Source: Symsagittifera roscoffensis (lineage: Eukaryota; Xenacoelomorpha; Acoela; Convolutidae). Taken from it: 64,000 nt of DNA. A program made the position numbers and the translations under genes. Position 1 is the stretch's first letter. Each line of letters starts with the position of its first letter. Positions 45,256 to 53,739 of the stretch are shown here, one piece after another. The notes under the pieces are model-generated. The model ran no database searches, was not told the origin of the DNA, and saw only the letters and a list, made by a program, of their open reading frames with translations. The DNA lies in NCBI RefSeq assembly GCF_963678635.1, contig NC_087067.1, forward strand, positions 41,938,696-42,002,695, in the 5' to 3' direction.

Positions 45256-47082
45256 ATGGCTCTATTGAACAGGACGGTGAACGTGGCGCCGGACGTCATG
45301 GGAAAACTCCGTGACTTGTTGGACAGGGAAGTGGATAGGCATGATCGTGAATGGATGGAGACAATGCAGCGGTTGACTGTCACCGAGAGAACAGAGAAGA
45401 GGCCAGTGTCCATTCGCAGCCGAGGCGTTGAACGGGATTGCAGGTCGATCGTCAACCAGCTGGTGAGCTCGATGCCGAAAGAAGTCTTGTTGAGAACTTC
45501 GTTCACTGATTATGGAACATTGAATCAGAACCAAACTACTGAGGAAGTCAGGATCAGGTCGAAATCTAGCTTCACGAGGAGAGTGCACTTCACGGATGCA
45601 AAAGAGGAATACGAGCCGAGCCCAGATTGCTCGTCCGTGGACGAGACAATGTCCGGAGAGTCTGACACCTTCGAGCCAGTCAAGGACGACTCGCCTGAGG
45701 AGTCAGACACCTTTGAGCCCGTGCAGGACGACTTGTCCGGGGAGAGGTTGACTAGACCACCTAGGGGCAGAATTTTGTCCGGGGAGTCGGGTTCGAAGCG
45801 ACCGATGGACAGAGTTTTGTCCGGGGAGTCAAGAAACATCTCAGACAACTTTGAATATGATGTTGGGGAATCAGTCGACTCAAGTGTTGACTCGAGGCCC
45901 CAGTCCTGGGACAACACGTCTGAAACAGCTTCCAATTCCGATATGTCAGAGATCGCAATCCACTCCTTATTGGTAGACTGGAAGCAGCGTGGGCTGGACC
46001 GAGAAACACATCAGGATCCAGACAGGGACAGATACACCTCAGATGAAGAGGGCACTGTGGTAGATAATGCCGCAGACGAGCTCGAGCTGATAGCAGTTTC
46101 GAAACGCCCAACCAGATTGCTGCCACATGGTACGGTCGTCCGTACCAATCTGGAACCATCTGTGCAGGAAGCGACGCCTTTGAAAAAGATATGGTGTGTC
46201 AAGTTGATGGACGATGCTCATGCTCCGGAGATAATGAGTGGGCAAATGAACGTGGTGAAGACGTATTTGAAAGCCAGGTACAGGCTGTCGGATCTCCTAA
46301 GGGCTCAACGAAATGACAGAATGACGAGCAGTCTGAAGAAATGGATCGAGAATGGAGCACCAGACAAGGGAGATTTGGAAGAAGACAGCTACAAAATCCT
46401 GAAGCAATTCTACCTGAAGCGAAGAAACTTGTTGTACCTGAACAAGGACGGAATCGTAGCCTGCAAACGAAAAGAGGAGGACAAGGTCCTTTATAAATAC
46501 AATTCAATAGTGTTAACACAGTTGTACCAGACCGAATTGCTCTTTCGTTCACATGATCAGATGGGTCATCAAGGCGTGGACAAAGTATACAACAGGATAC
46601 AGAAACGATTCGAATGGCCGGGATTGAAGAAGGCTTGTGAGAAATGGATAGCCGCATGCCTGTCTTGTCAACAGGCAAAGGATCCCAGGAAACTAAGGTT
46701 CCCCCTACAGTCAATAGAGTCGTCAGGTTTCAACGAAGTGGTGCAATTTGATCATCAGAAAATCTGCATGACAGCAACGGGCTATAGTCAGGTGCTGGTA
46801 ATGATCGACCATTTTACGAAGTATGCGGAGGCAGCACCCTGCATGACAGCATCGGCGGAAGAAACATGCGATCATCTGATAAATGTATGGATAGCGAGGC
46901 ATGGCTGCCCCATCACGTTCCAATCGGACAATGGCAAAGCATTCGTGGGCGATCTCACGAAGGAGTTGATGAAGAGGTCGCAGGTAGCGCAGGCCCACTC
47001 GACCACTTATCACCCGCAAACGAATGGCCTAGTCGAGAGGCAAAATCGCACACTGGTATCCATGCTCGCGTTACATGGATGA
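45256..47082 (+). CDS. int: integrase frame (HHCC and DD35E core) with acidic N-terminal extension
   Basis: Starts at an ATG directly after an in-frame TGA. Residues 1-300 are an acidic, Ser-rich extension with repeated SGES/LSGES motifs (about 130-195) that I do not recognise from other integrases. From residue about 433 the zinc-binding HHCC region follows (HDQMGHQGVDKVYNRIQ...CLSCQQAK), then the catalytic core with Asp at about 498 (VQFDHQK), Asp at about 557 (QSDNGK) and Glu at about 593 (TNGLVERQN), with 35 residues between the last two. The frame ends at TGA 47080-47082 soon after the catalytic Glu, before the C-terminal domain, which continues in the overlapping next frame. Integrase joins the element's DNA to the host chromosome. 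Confidence 0.9.
   Translation: MALLNRTVNVAPDVMGKLRDLLDREVDRHDREWMETMQRLTVTERTEKRPVSIRSRGVERDCRSIVNQLVSSMPKEVLLRTSFTDYGTLNQNQTTEEVRIRSKSSFTRRVHFTDAKEEYEPSPDCSSVDETMSGESDTFEPVKDDSPEESDTFEPVQDDLSGERLTRPPRGRILSGESGSKRPMDRVLSGESRNISDNFEYDVGESVDSSVDSRPQSWDNTSETASNSDMSEIAIHSLLVDWKQRGLDRETHQDPDRDRYTSDEEGTVVDNAADELELIAVSKRPTRLLPHGTVVRTNLEPSVQEATPLKKIWCVKLMDDAHAPEIMSGQMNVVKTYLKARYRLSDLLRAQRNDRMTSSLKKWIENGAPDKGDLEEDSYKILKQFYLKRRNLLYLNKDGIVACKRKEEDKVLYKYNSIVLTQLYQTELLFRSHDQMGHQGVDKVYNRIQKRFEWPGLKKACEKWIAACLSCQQAKDPRKLRFPLQSIESSGFNEVVQFDHQKICMTATGYSQVLVMIDHFTKYAEAAPCMTASAEETCDHLINVWIARHGCPITFQSDNGKAFVGDLTKELMKRSQVAQAHSTTYHPQTNGLVERQNRTLVSMLALHG
45649..45832 (+). repeat. repeated TTGTCCGGGGAG motif (coding, PPT-like)
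   Basis: TTGTCCGGGGAG occurs at about 45733, 45775 and 45817, with a variant ATGTCCGGAGAG at 45649. The same 12 bases recur at about 48267 and, directly before the 3' LTR, at 52844. In the integrase frame they encode the LSGE(S) repeats. Confidence 0.7.
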
Positions 47083-48886
47083 CTGGGACAAGCACTTGCC
47101 GCAAGTGATGGGTGCTTACAACAGCACGGAGCATTCCAACACGGGAATAAGTCCGCACCTGATGTTAACGGGTCATGAAAAAGCGCTCCCGTTGACGTTT
47201 TTCTACCCTGAATATGAGGGGAAGAGGACAGCACCGCAAACGTACGTGCGGGATGTTATTAGAAGACAGCAGGACCTCAATGACTTATGCAGGAGGAATA
47301 CGCAACAGGCGCAGATTAGACAAAAAAGGAGGTTTGACAAAAGGACAGCTGATGCGAAGGCCTACTCAGTTGGCGACTACGTCTGGGTGTTCCAGGAAGT
47401 GGTTCCACCAAAAGGAACCAAGAAATTATTAAAGAAATGGCGTGGTCCATTTCAGATAACAGAGGTGCACCAAGGAGGTCGTTTTTATCGGTTGAGCACT
47501 GGAAGAGCGGCTCATTACGAGAATATCAAACCCCACAATGCCTCGTCAGAGGATTGGTGCATCCCAGCGGACATGCAAGAGGGAGACTATTTGATAGTGG
47601 ATCCTGCTTGTGAAGTGAATGAAAGGGGTACTCGCGACAAGAACGACGGGAATGAGGTGGTGGACGATTGCGATCTACCACTGGATCTCGAGTTGACCGA
47701 GCGAGTAGAGGTGGACGATGAAACTCTACCTTATGCCGAAGAAGACTGGGACTGCCCGGAACAAACCGAAATTGACAAAGGAATACAGCCTGACTTTCCT
47801 CTCACTATGGAAACACGCCAAAGCAAGAGAGGAAAAAACCAGAAGAAATACAATCCGTACGGCGAGGACTTCGTTGTAGACAGGATAGTAGTAAGTGATG
47901 TCATGGACTCGCTGGTGGGACTGGACGAAGTGGCGATGCTAGAAGAAATCGACCTTGTGAACGATATGGATCAAGATTGGATCGACGATCGATCAGAACC
48001 GGAAGTGGAGTTCGAACCAGAAGCGGAACAGACTCATGAGCAAGAACTAACAAACTTGCGCGTGCTCGAATGGCTCCATGATCTGCCGACAGATCCAAAA
48101 GAGACGATCCTGACGATTCAGGACGTCGATAGAGACGGCGTCAAATACATCAGTCATGACAATACCGAGTCCAACTGGGTCGCCCCAGATGGTCCTCTAC
48201 GTGTTCCACAATCCAACCTCGATCTCCTAGACTTTGGGCGATCGACGGGGACGTCGATGGATATTTTTGTCCGGGGAGTGGGGGTAGGACTCACCCACAC
48301 CGAAAATCTGATAATAAAAAAATTGAAATCGGCAAGAGAAACCGGAGAACTAGAGACAGAGGGCGAGAACGCTAAAAAACCGCCTTTTGGACGAATCTTT
48401 GAATCGTATTTTGATCAACCGAACCATTATTCGAACAATATCGTCATAACGGACAGCGATTTCATACTCACGGAACGCACGTGCGCCATAGCGATAACCG
48501 CGGACGTAAGCTTCAAAACAGCACTAGCGGCTGACTTCAAGAGAGAGTATAAAAATATCGAGTTTTTGTGGAAACAGAGGCCTGGTGTAGGAGGAATGAT
48601 AGCGTTGCCCCCTGTCGCATCACAGATACCAGGGAAATATTTGTGTTTTTTGGTTACGAAAGCTACTGATAGGCAACACGTGAATCCGGAGAGCTTGGTA
48701 TTGGCCTTGACTCGACTTAGGGATTTCCTGGTTGAGAGAGGTGTGACCTCTCTCTCGTTACCAGTTTATGATCCCAATAGAGGGAAGCTACACCCGAGAG
48801 AGTTGTACGCTCTTGTGCATGTGATATTTTCAGAGACTGACATAGAAGTTTACTTACATAAAAAATACTATCTGAGTATATGCTAA
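47075..48886 (+). CDS. integrase C-terminus plus acidic linker plus macro-like domain
   Basis: Overlaps the integrase frame by 8 bases (ATGGATGA) in the +1 frame. Residues 1-160 are the normal continuation of a Ty3/gypsy integrase: DWDKHLPQVMGAYNSTEHSN and the C-terminal KKLLKKWRGPFQITEV module. Residues about 165-340 are highly acidic. The last 140 residues (from about 460, TERTCAIAITADVSFKTALA ... YLCFLVTKATDRQHVNPESL ... LRDFLVERGVTSLSLPVYDP ... DIEVYLHKK) fit the macro-domain fold of ADP-ribose-binding proteins, in particular the small TARG1/Poa1-like group. The family's glycine-rich loops are altered, so ADP-ribose binding or hydrolysis is unproven. It may be made by +1 shifting, by reinitiation at the overlap, or the split may be a mutation. 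Confidence 0.82.
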   Translation: MDDWDKHLPQVMGAYNSTEHSNTGISPHLMLTGHEKALPLTFFYPEYEGKRTAPQTYVRDVIRRQQDLNDLCRRNTQQAQIRQKRRFDKRTADAKAYSVGDYVWVFQEVVPPKGTKKLLKKWRGPFQITEVHQGGRFYRLSTGRAAHYENIKPHNASSEDWCIPADMQEGDYLIVDPACEVNERGTRDKNDGNEVVDDCDLPLDLELTERVEVDDETLPYAEEDWDCPEQTEIDKGIQPDFPLTMETRQSKRGKNQKKYNPYGEDFVVDRIVVSDVMDSLVGLDEVAMLEEIDLVNDMDQDWIDDRSEPEVEFEPEAEQTHEQELTNLRVLEWLHDLPTDPKETILTIQDVDRDGVKYISHDNTESNWVAPDGPLRVPQSNLDLLDFGRSTGTSMDIFVRGVGVGLTHTENLIIKKLKSARETGELETEGENAKKPPFGRIFESYFDQPNHYSNNIVITDSDFILTERTCAIAITADVSFKTALAADFKREYKNIEFLWKQRPGVGGMIALPPVASQIPGKYLCFLVTKATDRQHVNPESLVLALTRLRDFLVERGVTSLSLPVYDPNRGKLHPRELYALVHVIFSETDIEVYLHKKYYLSIC

Positions 48887-49075
48887 GAATTGCGCTCGGC
48901 GATAAGTGGTTTTTATTAAGTTATTCGATAGGAATTGGAGTCAAGTTTCAGGTTAGGTTAGGTTTTAGGTACAGTATTAGGGATTATGTTTTTATGTGAT
49001 AGTGTAGGTGTGTGATGTTTATGTGTTTATGTTATGTTATTAATATGATTATGTTTTATGTTTTATGTCATAAAA

Positions 49076-49095
49076 GACCTGGGGCACTCCAGGTC
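49076..49095 (+). other. hairpin between ORF 3 and ORF 4
   Basis: GACCTGG (49076-49082) pairs perfectly with CCAGGTC (49089-49095) around a 6-base loop. A second one, GGTGGA/TCCACC, lies at about 49141-49156. Their role is unknown. Confidence 0.6.
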
Positions 49096-49258
49096 ATCAA
49101 GGTGACAGCGCACATTCGTGCTACTCTGACAAAGGTAAAGGTGGACGATCCACCCTGGTGCTAAATTTTAAATCGGAATTGAAAAAAGAATTTCAATGGA
49201 GAGTTTTAAAGAATTGATTGATGTTGTATCCAAAAATGATGGTTCTAAGTCGCGACTT

Positions 49259-49268
49259 GTTTTTTTAG
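49259..49268 (+). promoter_or_regulatory. candidate 3' splice site upstream of ORF 4
   Basis: TTTTTTTTAG about 95 bases before the ATG at 49363. Downstream ORFs of LTR elements are commonly expressed from spliced RNA. The donor would lie in the LTR or leader and is not identified. Confidence 0.3.
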
Positions 49269-49362
49269 ATCTTGATTGATCGAAAATTGTTTACTGAACA
49301 CTGAATCAGACGAGACAGAAAGGAATTACACGACACGACAACAAGAATCAAGACGATAAGAA

Positions 49363-50067
49363 ATGGGTGACACGAACGAACTCATGGAATTTCTCTCAGC
49401 GAGTCTAGGAGCGACTCTAGACGAGATCTATCAGCGGCTGATCGATTGTGATTTCACACGAGAAGACCCGGGGTTGGCGATGTTTGTGGTCGCACTCCTC
49501 AATGCACTAGGACGAGAGGGTCGAGGGAATCGCCCTACAGAAGTCGTGTTGATGTTGGCCTTCGGTGAGTCCGGGACCGCCGAGAGAGGCCGAAACCGAC
49601 TGATGAGATGGAGGCGTGGAGAAATGTCTGGCCACGACCTGGCTCGTGAGCCAGGACTAGGTGAGCGGAAGGACCACCGGCTAGGTGAGATGCCCTTACC
49701 AGTCCAGTCGGCGCAGCCACTCATCGGAGCGAAGAGACAACGTGATGGGCCAGGCCCGTCACATTCGGTCGACTCTCCTACAGCTGCTCCTCCTTTGAAG
49801 AAAGTGAGGGTGAGTGAGATAGAGATCCAGACGTCGGAGACGATCGAGACGCTGGAAAAGAAGGAGAAAGATCAGAGCGAGCTGTGTGCCAAACTCCAGG
49901 AGTATAGGGCAATAGCTCGAGAAAGAGACGAATGGAAGAAGAAATACGAAGATCTACAGGTGGCTTATAAGGAGGATGAAATAAAGCACCTGAAGGAGCT
50001 GTATATGGCCAAGGTGAGCCAAGTGTCACCGGAAGTTCTGGCGGACAAAAAAAGTTTGCAACACTAG
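49363..50067 (+). CDS. ORF 4: coiled-coil protein of unknown function
   Basis: 234 residues from ATG. Residues 1-90 are helical and include AMFVVALLNALGREGRGNRP. 90-150 are basic and Pro-rich with KRQRDGPGP. 160-225 form a long charged coiled coil (ETLEKKEKDQSELCAKLQEY ... KKKYEDLQVAYKEDEIKHL). There is no signal peptide and no membrane segment, so it is not an envelope protein. It ends at TAG 50065-50067, only 24 bases before the next frame, and an A7 run (50047-50053) near its end lies where a -1 slip would enter that frame. I recognise no family. Confidence 0.75.
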   Translation: MGDTNELMEFLSASLGATLDEIYQRLIDCDFTREDPGLAMFVVALLNALGREGRGNRPTEVVLMLAFGESGTAERGRNRLMRWRRGEMSGHDLAREPGLGERKDHRLGEMPLPVQSAQPLIGAKRQRDGPGPSHSVDSPTAAPPLKKVRVSEIEIQTSETIETLEKKEKDQSELCAKLQEYRAIARERDEWKKKYEDLQVAYKEDEIKHLKELYMAKVSQVSPEVLADKKSLQH

Positions 50068-50090
50068 GGAAACTGAGGTCATTCCAATGT

Positions 50091-52103
50091 GTGTCTGGCA
50101 TACCGGGGATGGCGTATAATCCCTTTGTGAATGAAGAAGCCAGGGAAGCGTACTTCGACTATGAGCAAGTCATAGTACTCGATTTCTGGGTTGAACGTAT
50201 TAAAGAAACTGGGATGCTGATGGTGGAACAACCCAAGCTGGGAATTATTTTGGAAGAACGAGTGGTCGAACCCTCGGTTCCCGAGCTAAAGGGGCAAGTG
50301 AGTTTTGATTGTGGTTCTTGGGACGGTCCCTTGAAAACCAGTCTAGTGACGATGTGGGAACTCATGAAGCCTTCTTGGTGCCCTCATCCTAATGCCGGTT
50401 TAATCTGGGACATGACGGCGGATATCACGTTAGACCTAGATGATGACGCGAGTTTACATGATCTGGCCATGATACATCATCTGCTGGCCATGAGATTGAC
50501 GAAGCGGAAGAGCAACCCATCCACGGAGCTGTCCGAGGAAGGTCCATCGAGTAATTGGTTGAAGCAAGGCACATGCTTGGCTCAACACAGTGGGATGGAA
50601 GGACATGTTTGTAAACTGGGACACTGCCTGGTTACGCTGAGCGAGCAGCATCGGCAACTGGCACGATTGTACGGAAGACTGAGCATGTCGGATAAAAGTG
50701 GTATGGAGTTGGTCGCGGACTGTCATGGGGTGACGGACGTAAATTTGATCACAGCCTTGGGATTTTGCAGCATGACGAGTTCGATTGAATCGCTTGAGCG
50801 CCTGGAGCGTGCCCATGAGCTAGTGACGTCCCTCAGCGTGGAATTATTCCCTGGAGCATTGCAGACAGAGCAGAAAATCGGAGGCTGGAGAGAAGCTCTG
50901 GAGAACGAGATGAATCTGAAAGATAGTGAGGCCTATCATAAACCGACTGGTTCAAAGTATCTGGTGGGTTCAAGCTCCGCATCATATTGCAGTAGTAGAT
51001 ATCCTACACACATGGTGGTGATGGATGCGAGGACACAGCAGGTGTTGATTGATCAACTTTTCTCTGTGCCAAAGTGCTTGGGGTTGGCCAGGATGTCGGA
51101 GAGATCACATGATTTGTTGGCAAAGATCTTTCGGGCAGTCCCGAAGAGATCTGAAGGCGAGTTGCAAGATGTGGTGGGTGAAGAGTTTCTGAGATTGAGT
51201 GAAGGCAATGTGAGTGAGTTCCAGAAACAGAAAGCGAGTGGAGCCTTACCCACTGAATTCCCCACAATAGAAGAAAAAGACGACTTACACAGAATTCTGA
51301 TGGAGGTGGAACCGTTGCTGGGAGCCTCAGGGTATCGGACCCGAAGGAACATAGTGAGAACCCATGGGGAGTATCCTTGCCACTGCTTGGCGCAGACGTT
51401 GTGGTACCCCAAACGCTGGAATCTAATGCTAGTATGGGACGTGGAGGAGTTGTACTCTACGGGGTTGCCCGATCAGAATCAACAGGTGTCAATCGTGGTG
51501 GTTAGTGCCATGCTGGCAGTGAGATGGCTGGAGGCTAACGCGGACACAAATGAGCAGGAGACGGCCGTGCCGACTCCTGAGCAGCTGAGCAACGTGAAGA
51601 TGAGTCGTGAATTGGATCTTTTCAGAACCACCTGCAAGTTTCTGAGGATACCTAAAGCCATTGAAAGAATATGGTCAAGGCAAAGATTGATGCCTTGGTT
51701 CCGTGCAGTGATGACATCATGGATGTATGAACGCGCGAAGCGTCACATGTCGAGGAACACGGAAGTCTATCAATCTTTCCAGCTAGATATAGGACCGGGA
51801 GCCTATAAGAGAGCTTTCTTGACGCACAGAAACGCGGTCACCACAGCGGTGAAGCGGGTAGCTGGAGCGCCTTGTGTTACTGAAGATGAGAAGAAAGAGG
51901 TCTTAAGAGCTGACCTAGAACGAAACGTGAGCCTATGTCTTCACAACAGCTTTTGCAGGAACCGGGAGCAGAAGTGGACTTGCTACCTTGTTGCAAACCG
52001 AGGCTGTTGGGGCAGGAGAGTTGGGGCACGGCCCGCAACTCTATGGACATGTTGGAGAAAGTTCTGGAAGACAGTGACGATGAACATCAGGATGGAGAAG
52101 TGA
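50091..52103 (+). CDS. ORF 5: large protein of unknown function
   Basis: The open frame extends upstream through 50043 without a stop. The first ATG is at about 50109 (MAYNPFVNEEAREAYFDY). It runs about 665 residues, mostly helical, with Cys/His-rich patches (GTCLAQHSGMEGHVCKLGHC and GEYPCHCLAQTLWYPKRW) and no signal peptide or membrane segment. I find no similarity to envelope, dUTPase, methyltransferase or other known retroelement accessory proteins. The last 50 residues (from about 51935) are of odd composition (Cys/Trp/Arg-rich), while the overlapping frame 51935-52111 reads a natural acidic end, suggesting a frameshift. It may be translated as a fusion with ORF 4 via the A7 run. Confidence 0.7.
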   Translation: MSGIPGMAYNPFVNEEAREAYFDYEQVIVLDFWVERIKETGMLMVEQPKLGIILEERVVEPSVPELKGQVSFDCGSWDGPLKTSLVTMWELMKPSWCPHPNAGLIWDMTADITLDLDDDASLHDLAMIHHLLAMRLTKRKSNPSTELSEEGPSSNWLKQGTCLAQHSGMEGHVCKLGHCLVTLSEQHRQLARLYGRLSMSDKSGMELVADCHGVTDVNLITALGFCSMTSSIESLERLERAHELVTSLSVELFPGALQTEQKIGGWREALENEMNLKDSEAYHKPTGSKYLVGSSSASYCSSRYPTHMVVMDARTQQVLIDQLFSVPKCLGLARMSERSHDLLAKIFRAVPKRSEGELQDVVGEEFLRLSEGNVSEFQKQKASGALPTEFPTIEEKDDLHRILMEVEPLLGASGYRTRRNIVRTHGEYPCHCLAQTLWYPKRWNLMLVWDVEELYSTGLPDQNQQVSIVVVSAMLAVRWLEANADTNEQETAVPTPEQLSNVKMSRELDLFRTTCKFLRIPKAIERIWSRQRLMPWFRAVMTSWMYERAKRHMSRNTEVYQSFQLDIGPGAYKRAFLTHRNAVTTAVKRVAGAPCVTEDEKKEVLRADLERNVSLCLHNSFCRNREQKWTCYLVANRGCWGRRVGARPATLWTCWRKFWKTVTMNIRMEK

Positions 52104-52111
52104 TGGAATGA
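51935..52111 (+). CDS. alternative acidic C-terminal frame overlapping ORF 5
   Basis: A 58-codon frame from ATG 51935 to TGA 52109-52111, reading ...LLQEPGAEVDLLPCC ... MDMLEKVLEDSDDEHQDGEV. It looks more like a true protein end than the overlapping ORF 5 tail. It is either the real C-terminus of ORF 5 after a one-base indel or shift, or a small separate ORF. Confidence 0.35.
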   Translation: MSSQQLLQEPGAEVDLLPCCKPRLLGQESWGTARNSMDMLEKVLEDSDDEHQDGEVME

Positions 52112-52856
52112 AGATGACCAAAGAAGAGAAGAGAAGGAGAAAAAACTTGATTGTCTTTGTGTGTAAAAACTTGAACAAATCAACCAAGTTTTGATTATTG
52201 AGTTGTTAAACTTTTTGTTTTGATCTAGTTTGGTCAGACCAAACTATAATGTTGCAATTGTTAAAATTGTTGAAATTGTTGATTTTAGTTATGGCTATTT
52301 ATGTATGTATATAAGGAGCATAGGTGAGTATATTTACCTATATTTTCACGACTGAAGTTTTTAACCTGTGTAAGACACAAATTCACTGTGTGGCGACATG
52401 GTAAGTTTGAGTAAACTCGCTCGAGAAGGGTGGGTAACTCAGTAACTTTCCTAGCCACAGAGTTTCTTAGTTTTAATATTGAAAGGACCGCATGAATAAC
52501 TGATTATACTTGGTGAGTAATGTTAAGTTAATTTTAACGGGTGTGTGGCCGTGCCACGTCCCACTTTTTAATCACAAAAGAGCAAAAAGAAGTTTTATGG
52601 CAAGACGACGTAAGTAGTCAGAAAAGAAATTTTATCTGGAACACTCCTCATGGTGCAAATTTTGTGAAAATGTTGAAAGGCAGTGAGATGTAGTACGATG
52701 CCATTTGTGAACACGTAGTGAGTTGAGGTGGAGTAGATAAATTTCATTTTCTTATGCAATTTGTAAGATTGATTACAGAAAACTGGATAACTACTTGACG
52801 ATAACCCGGTGTTGTGCTATCAATAGGGACATTGATGGAGACTTGTCCGGGGAGTA
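52112..52856 (+). other. 3' untranslated part of the LTR element with polypurine tract
   Basis: No open frame. It ends with TTGTCCGGGGAGTA directly before the 3' LTR at 52857, the expected place of the polypurine tract that primes second-strand synthesis. The tract is short (GGGGAG). Confidence 0.6.
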
Positions 52857-53735
52857 TGTGCCATTCTGCCAGATGACACAGCACAATCTTCCGGCGACGT
52901 AAAAAAGAACGACTAAAGGCCTTATGAACAAAAAAGTGTTGCGAAGGAGGGTCAGAATGTTCTAGAAATTTTATTTTTAAAATTTCGATTGAAGAATGAA
53001 CATTTCTGAGAAATAGAAAAAAGACGGCCATTTTGAATAAAAAAGACGAAATACAGAACAACGACAGAAATTGTGAATAACAGTCGTATCTGAGACGAAA
53101 AATACGAAGCCTCTTATCGTGGCAATAACACACGATAAGAACCTTAGCGACGGAAATTTGTGGAAAAGGAGGCTTCAGTGGGGGAAGAAATATACCACGG
53201 GACCCTCCCGGGACACGAAATATAAGAGATAAGGGTGTTATCTCAAGAATATTACGGGAGCGGAGTCTTGGTCCCCCAGAGACTGTCTATGTGAAGGGAC
53301 TATATAGACTAACTGTATAGCTGCTATAATGTCATAGATCTTAATTAACACCGTTATTGTTTAATATTTCAGAGTATGAGTAGCTAGAAAAAGGAAAGGG
53401 TCAATCCATCTCTAATGGATTTAATATAGAACTGTCACACAAAAACATGTTAAAATAGGTTGTTCGAGCCGTGTTTTTAATGACAATCACGTAGTCTGAA
53501 GATCCGAGACTCAGCTATGTGGTTGTGTTCGCATGTAAACGAAAGCTGATCAAAAGTCGTTTGACTGATGGCCTAAAAATGGTAACTTTTTACTTTGCCC
53601 TAGACAGACCAGAAAATCAACTGGCAAGGTCGAGACGGTGAAAAACGAGTAGGATTAAGGTAACTGACGCCTGCCAGTCGTTAATAGGTACTTTTTCTAC
53701 GCTCCGTCGCTGTGTGATATTTAGGCGAATGTTAT
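52857..53735 (+). repeat. 3' LTR
   Basis: Direct repeat of 35599-36478, more than 99 per cent identical by eye over about 880 bp. Differences seen: A6 rather than A7 near 52937, TAACAG for GAACAG near 53077, TTTAGGCG for TTTGGGCG near 53723, and the last base. The minus-strand frame inside it is an LTR shadow. Confidence 0.92.
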
Positions 53736-53739
53736 AACG
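53736..53739. repeat. target-site duplication AACG, right
   Basis: AACG directly after the 3' LTR, matching 35595-35598. Confidence 0.6.

Larger units (their letters stand above)
35599..53735 (+). mobile_element. giant (18.1-kb) Ty3/gypsy LTR retrotransposon with extra ORFs
   Basis: Two directly repeated 880-bp LTRs (about 4 differences by eye) enclose a 3.1-kb leader, gag-protease-RT-RNase H (39579-45221), an integrase frame (45256-47082), a frame with integrase C-terminus plus macro-like domain (47075-48886), and two ORFs of unknown function (49363-50067, 50091-52103). RT-RNase H before integrase is the Ty3/gypsy order. Most such elements are 5-10 kb, so this one is unusually large. Near-identical LTRs mean a recent insertion. 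The coding part is visibly richer in G and C than its surroundings. It splits an older minus-strand retroelement. Confidence 0.9.

Noticed and set aside
50091-52103. ORF 5 as a retroviral envelope protein
   Set aside because: Position fits an env gene, but no signal peptide, no membrane segment, no glycosylated ectodomain pattern and no fusion-peptide-like stretch is seen.
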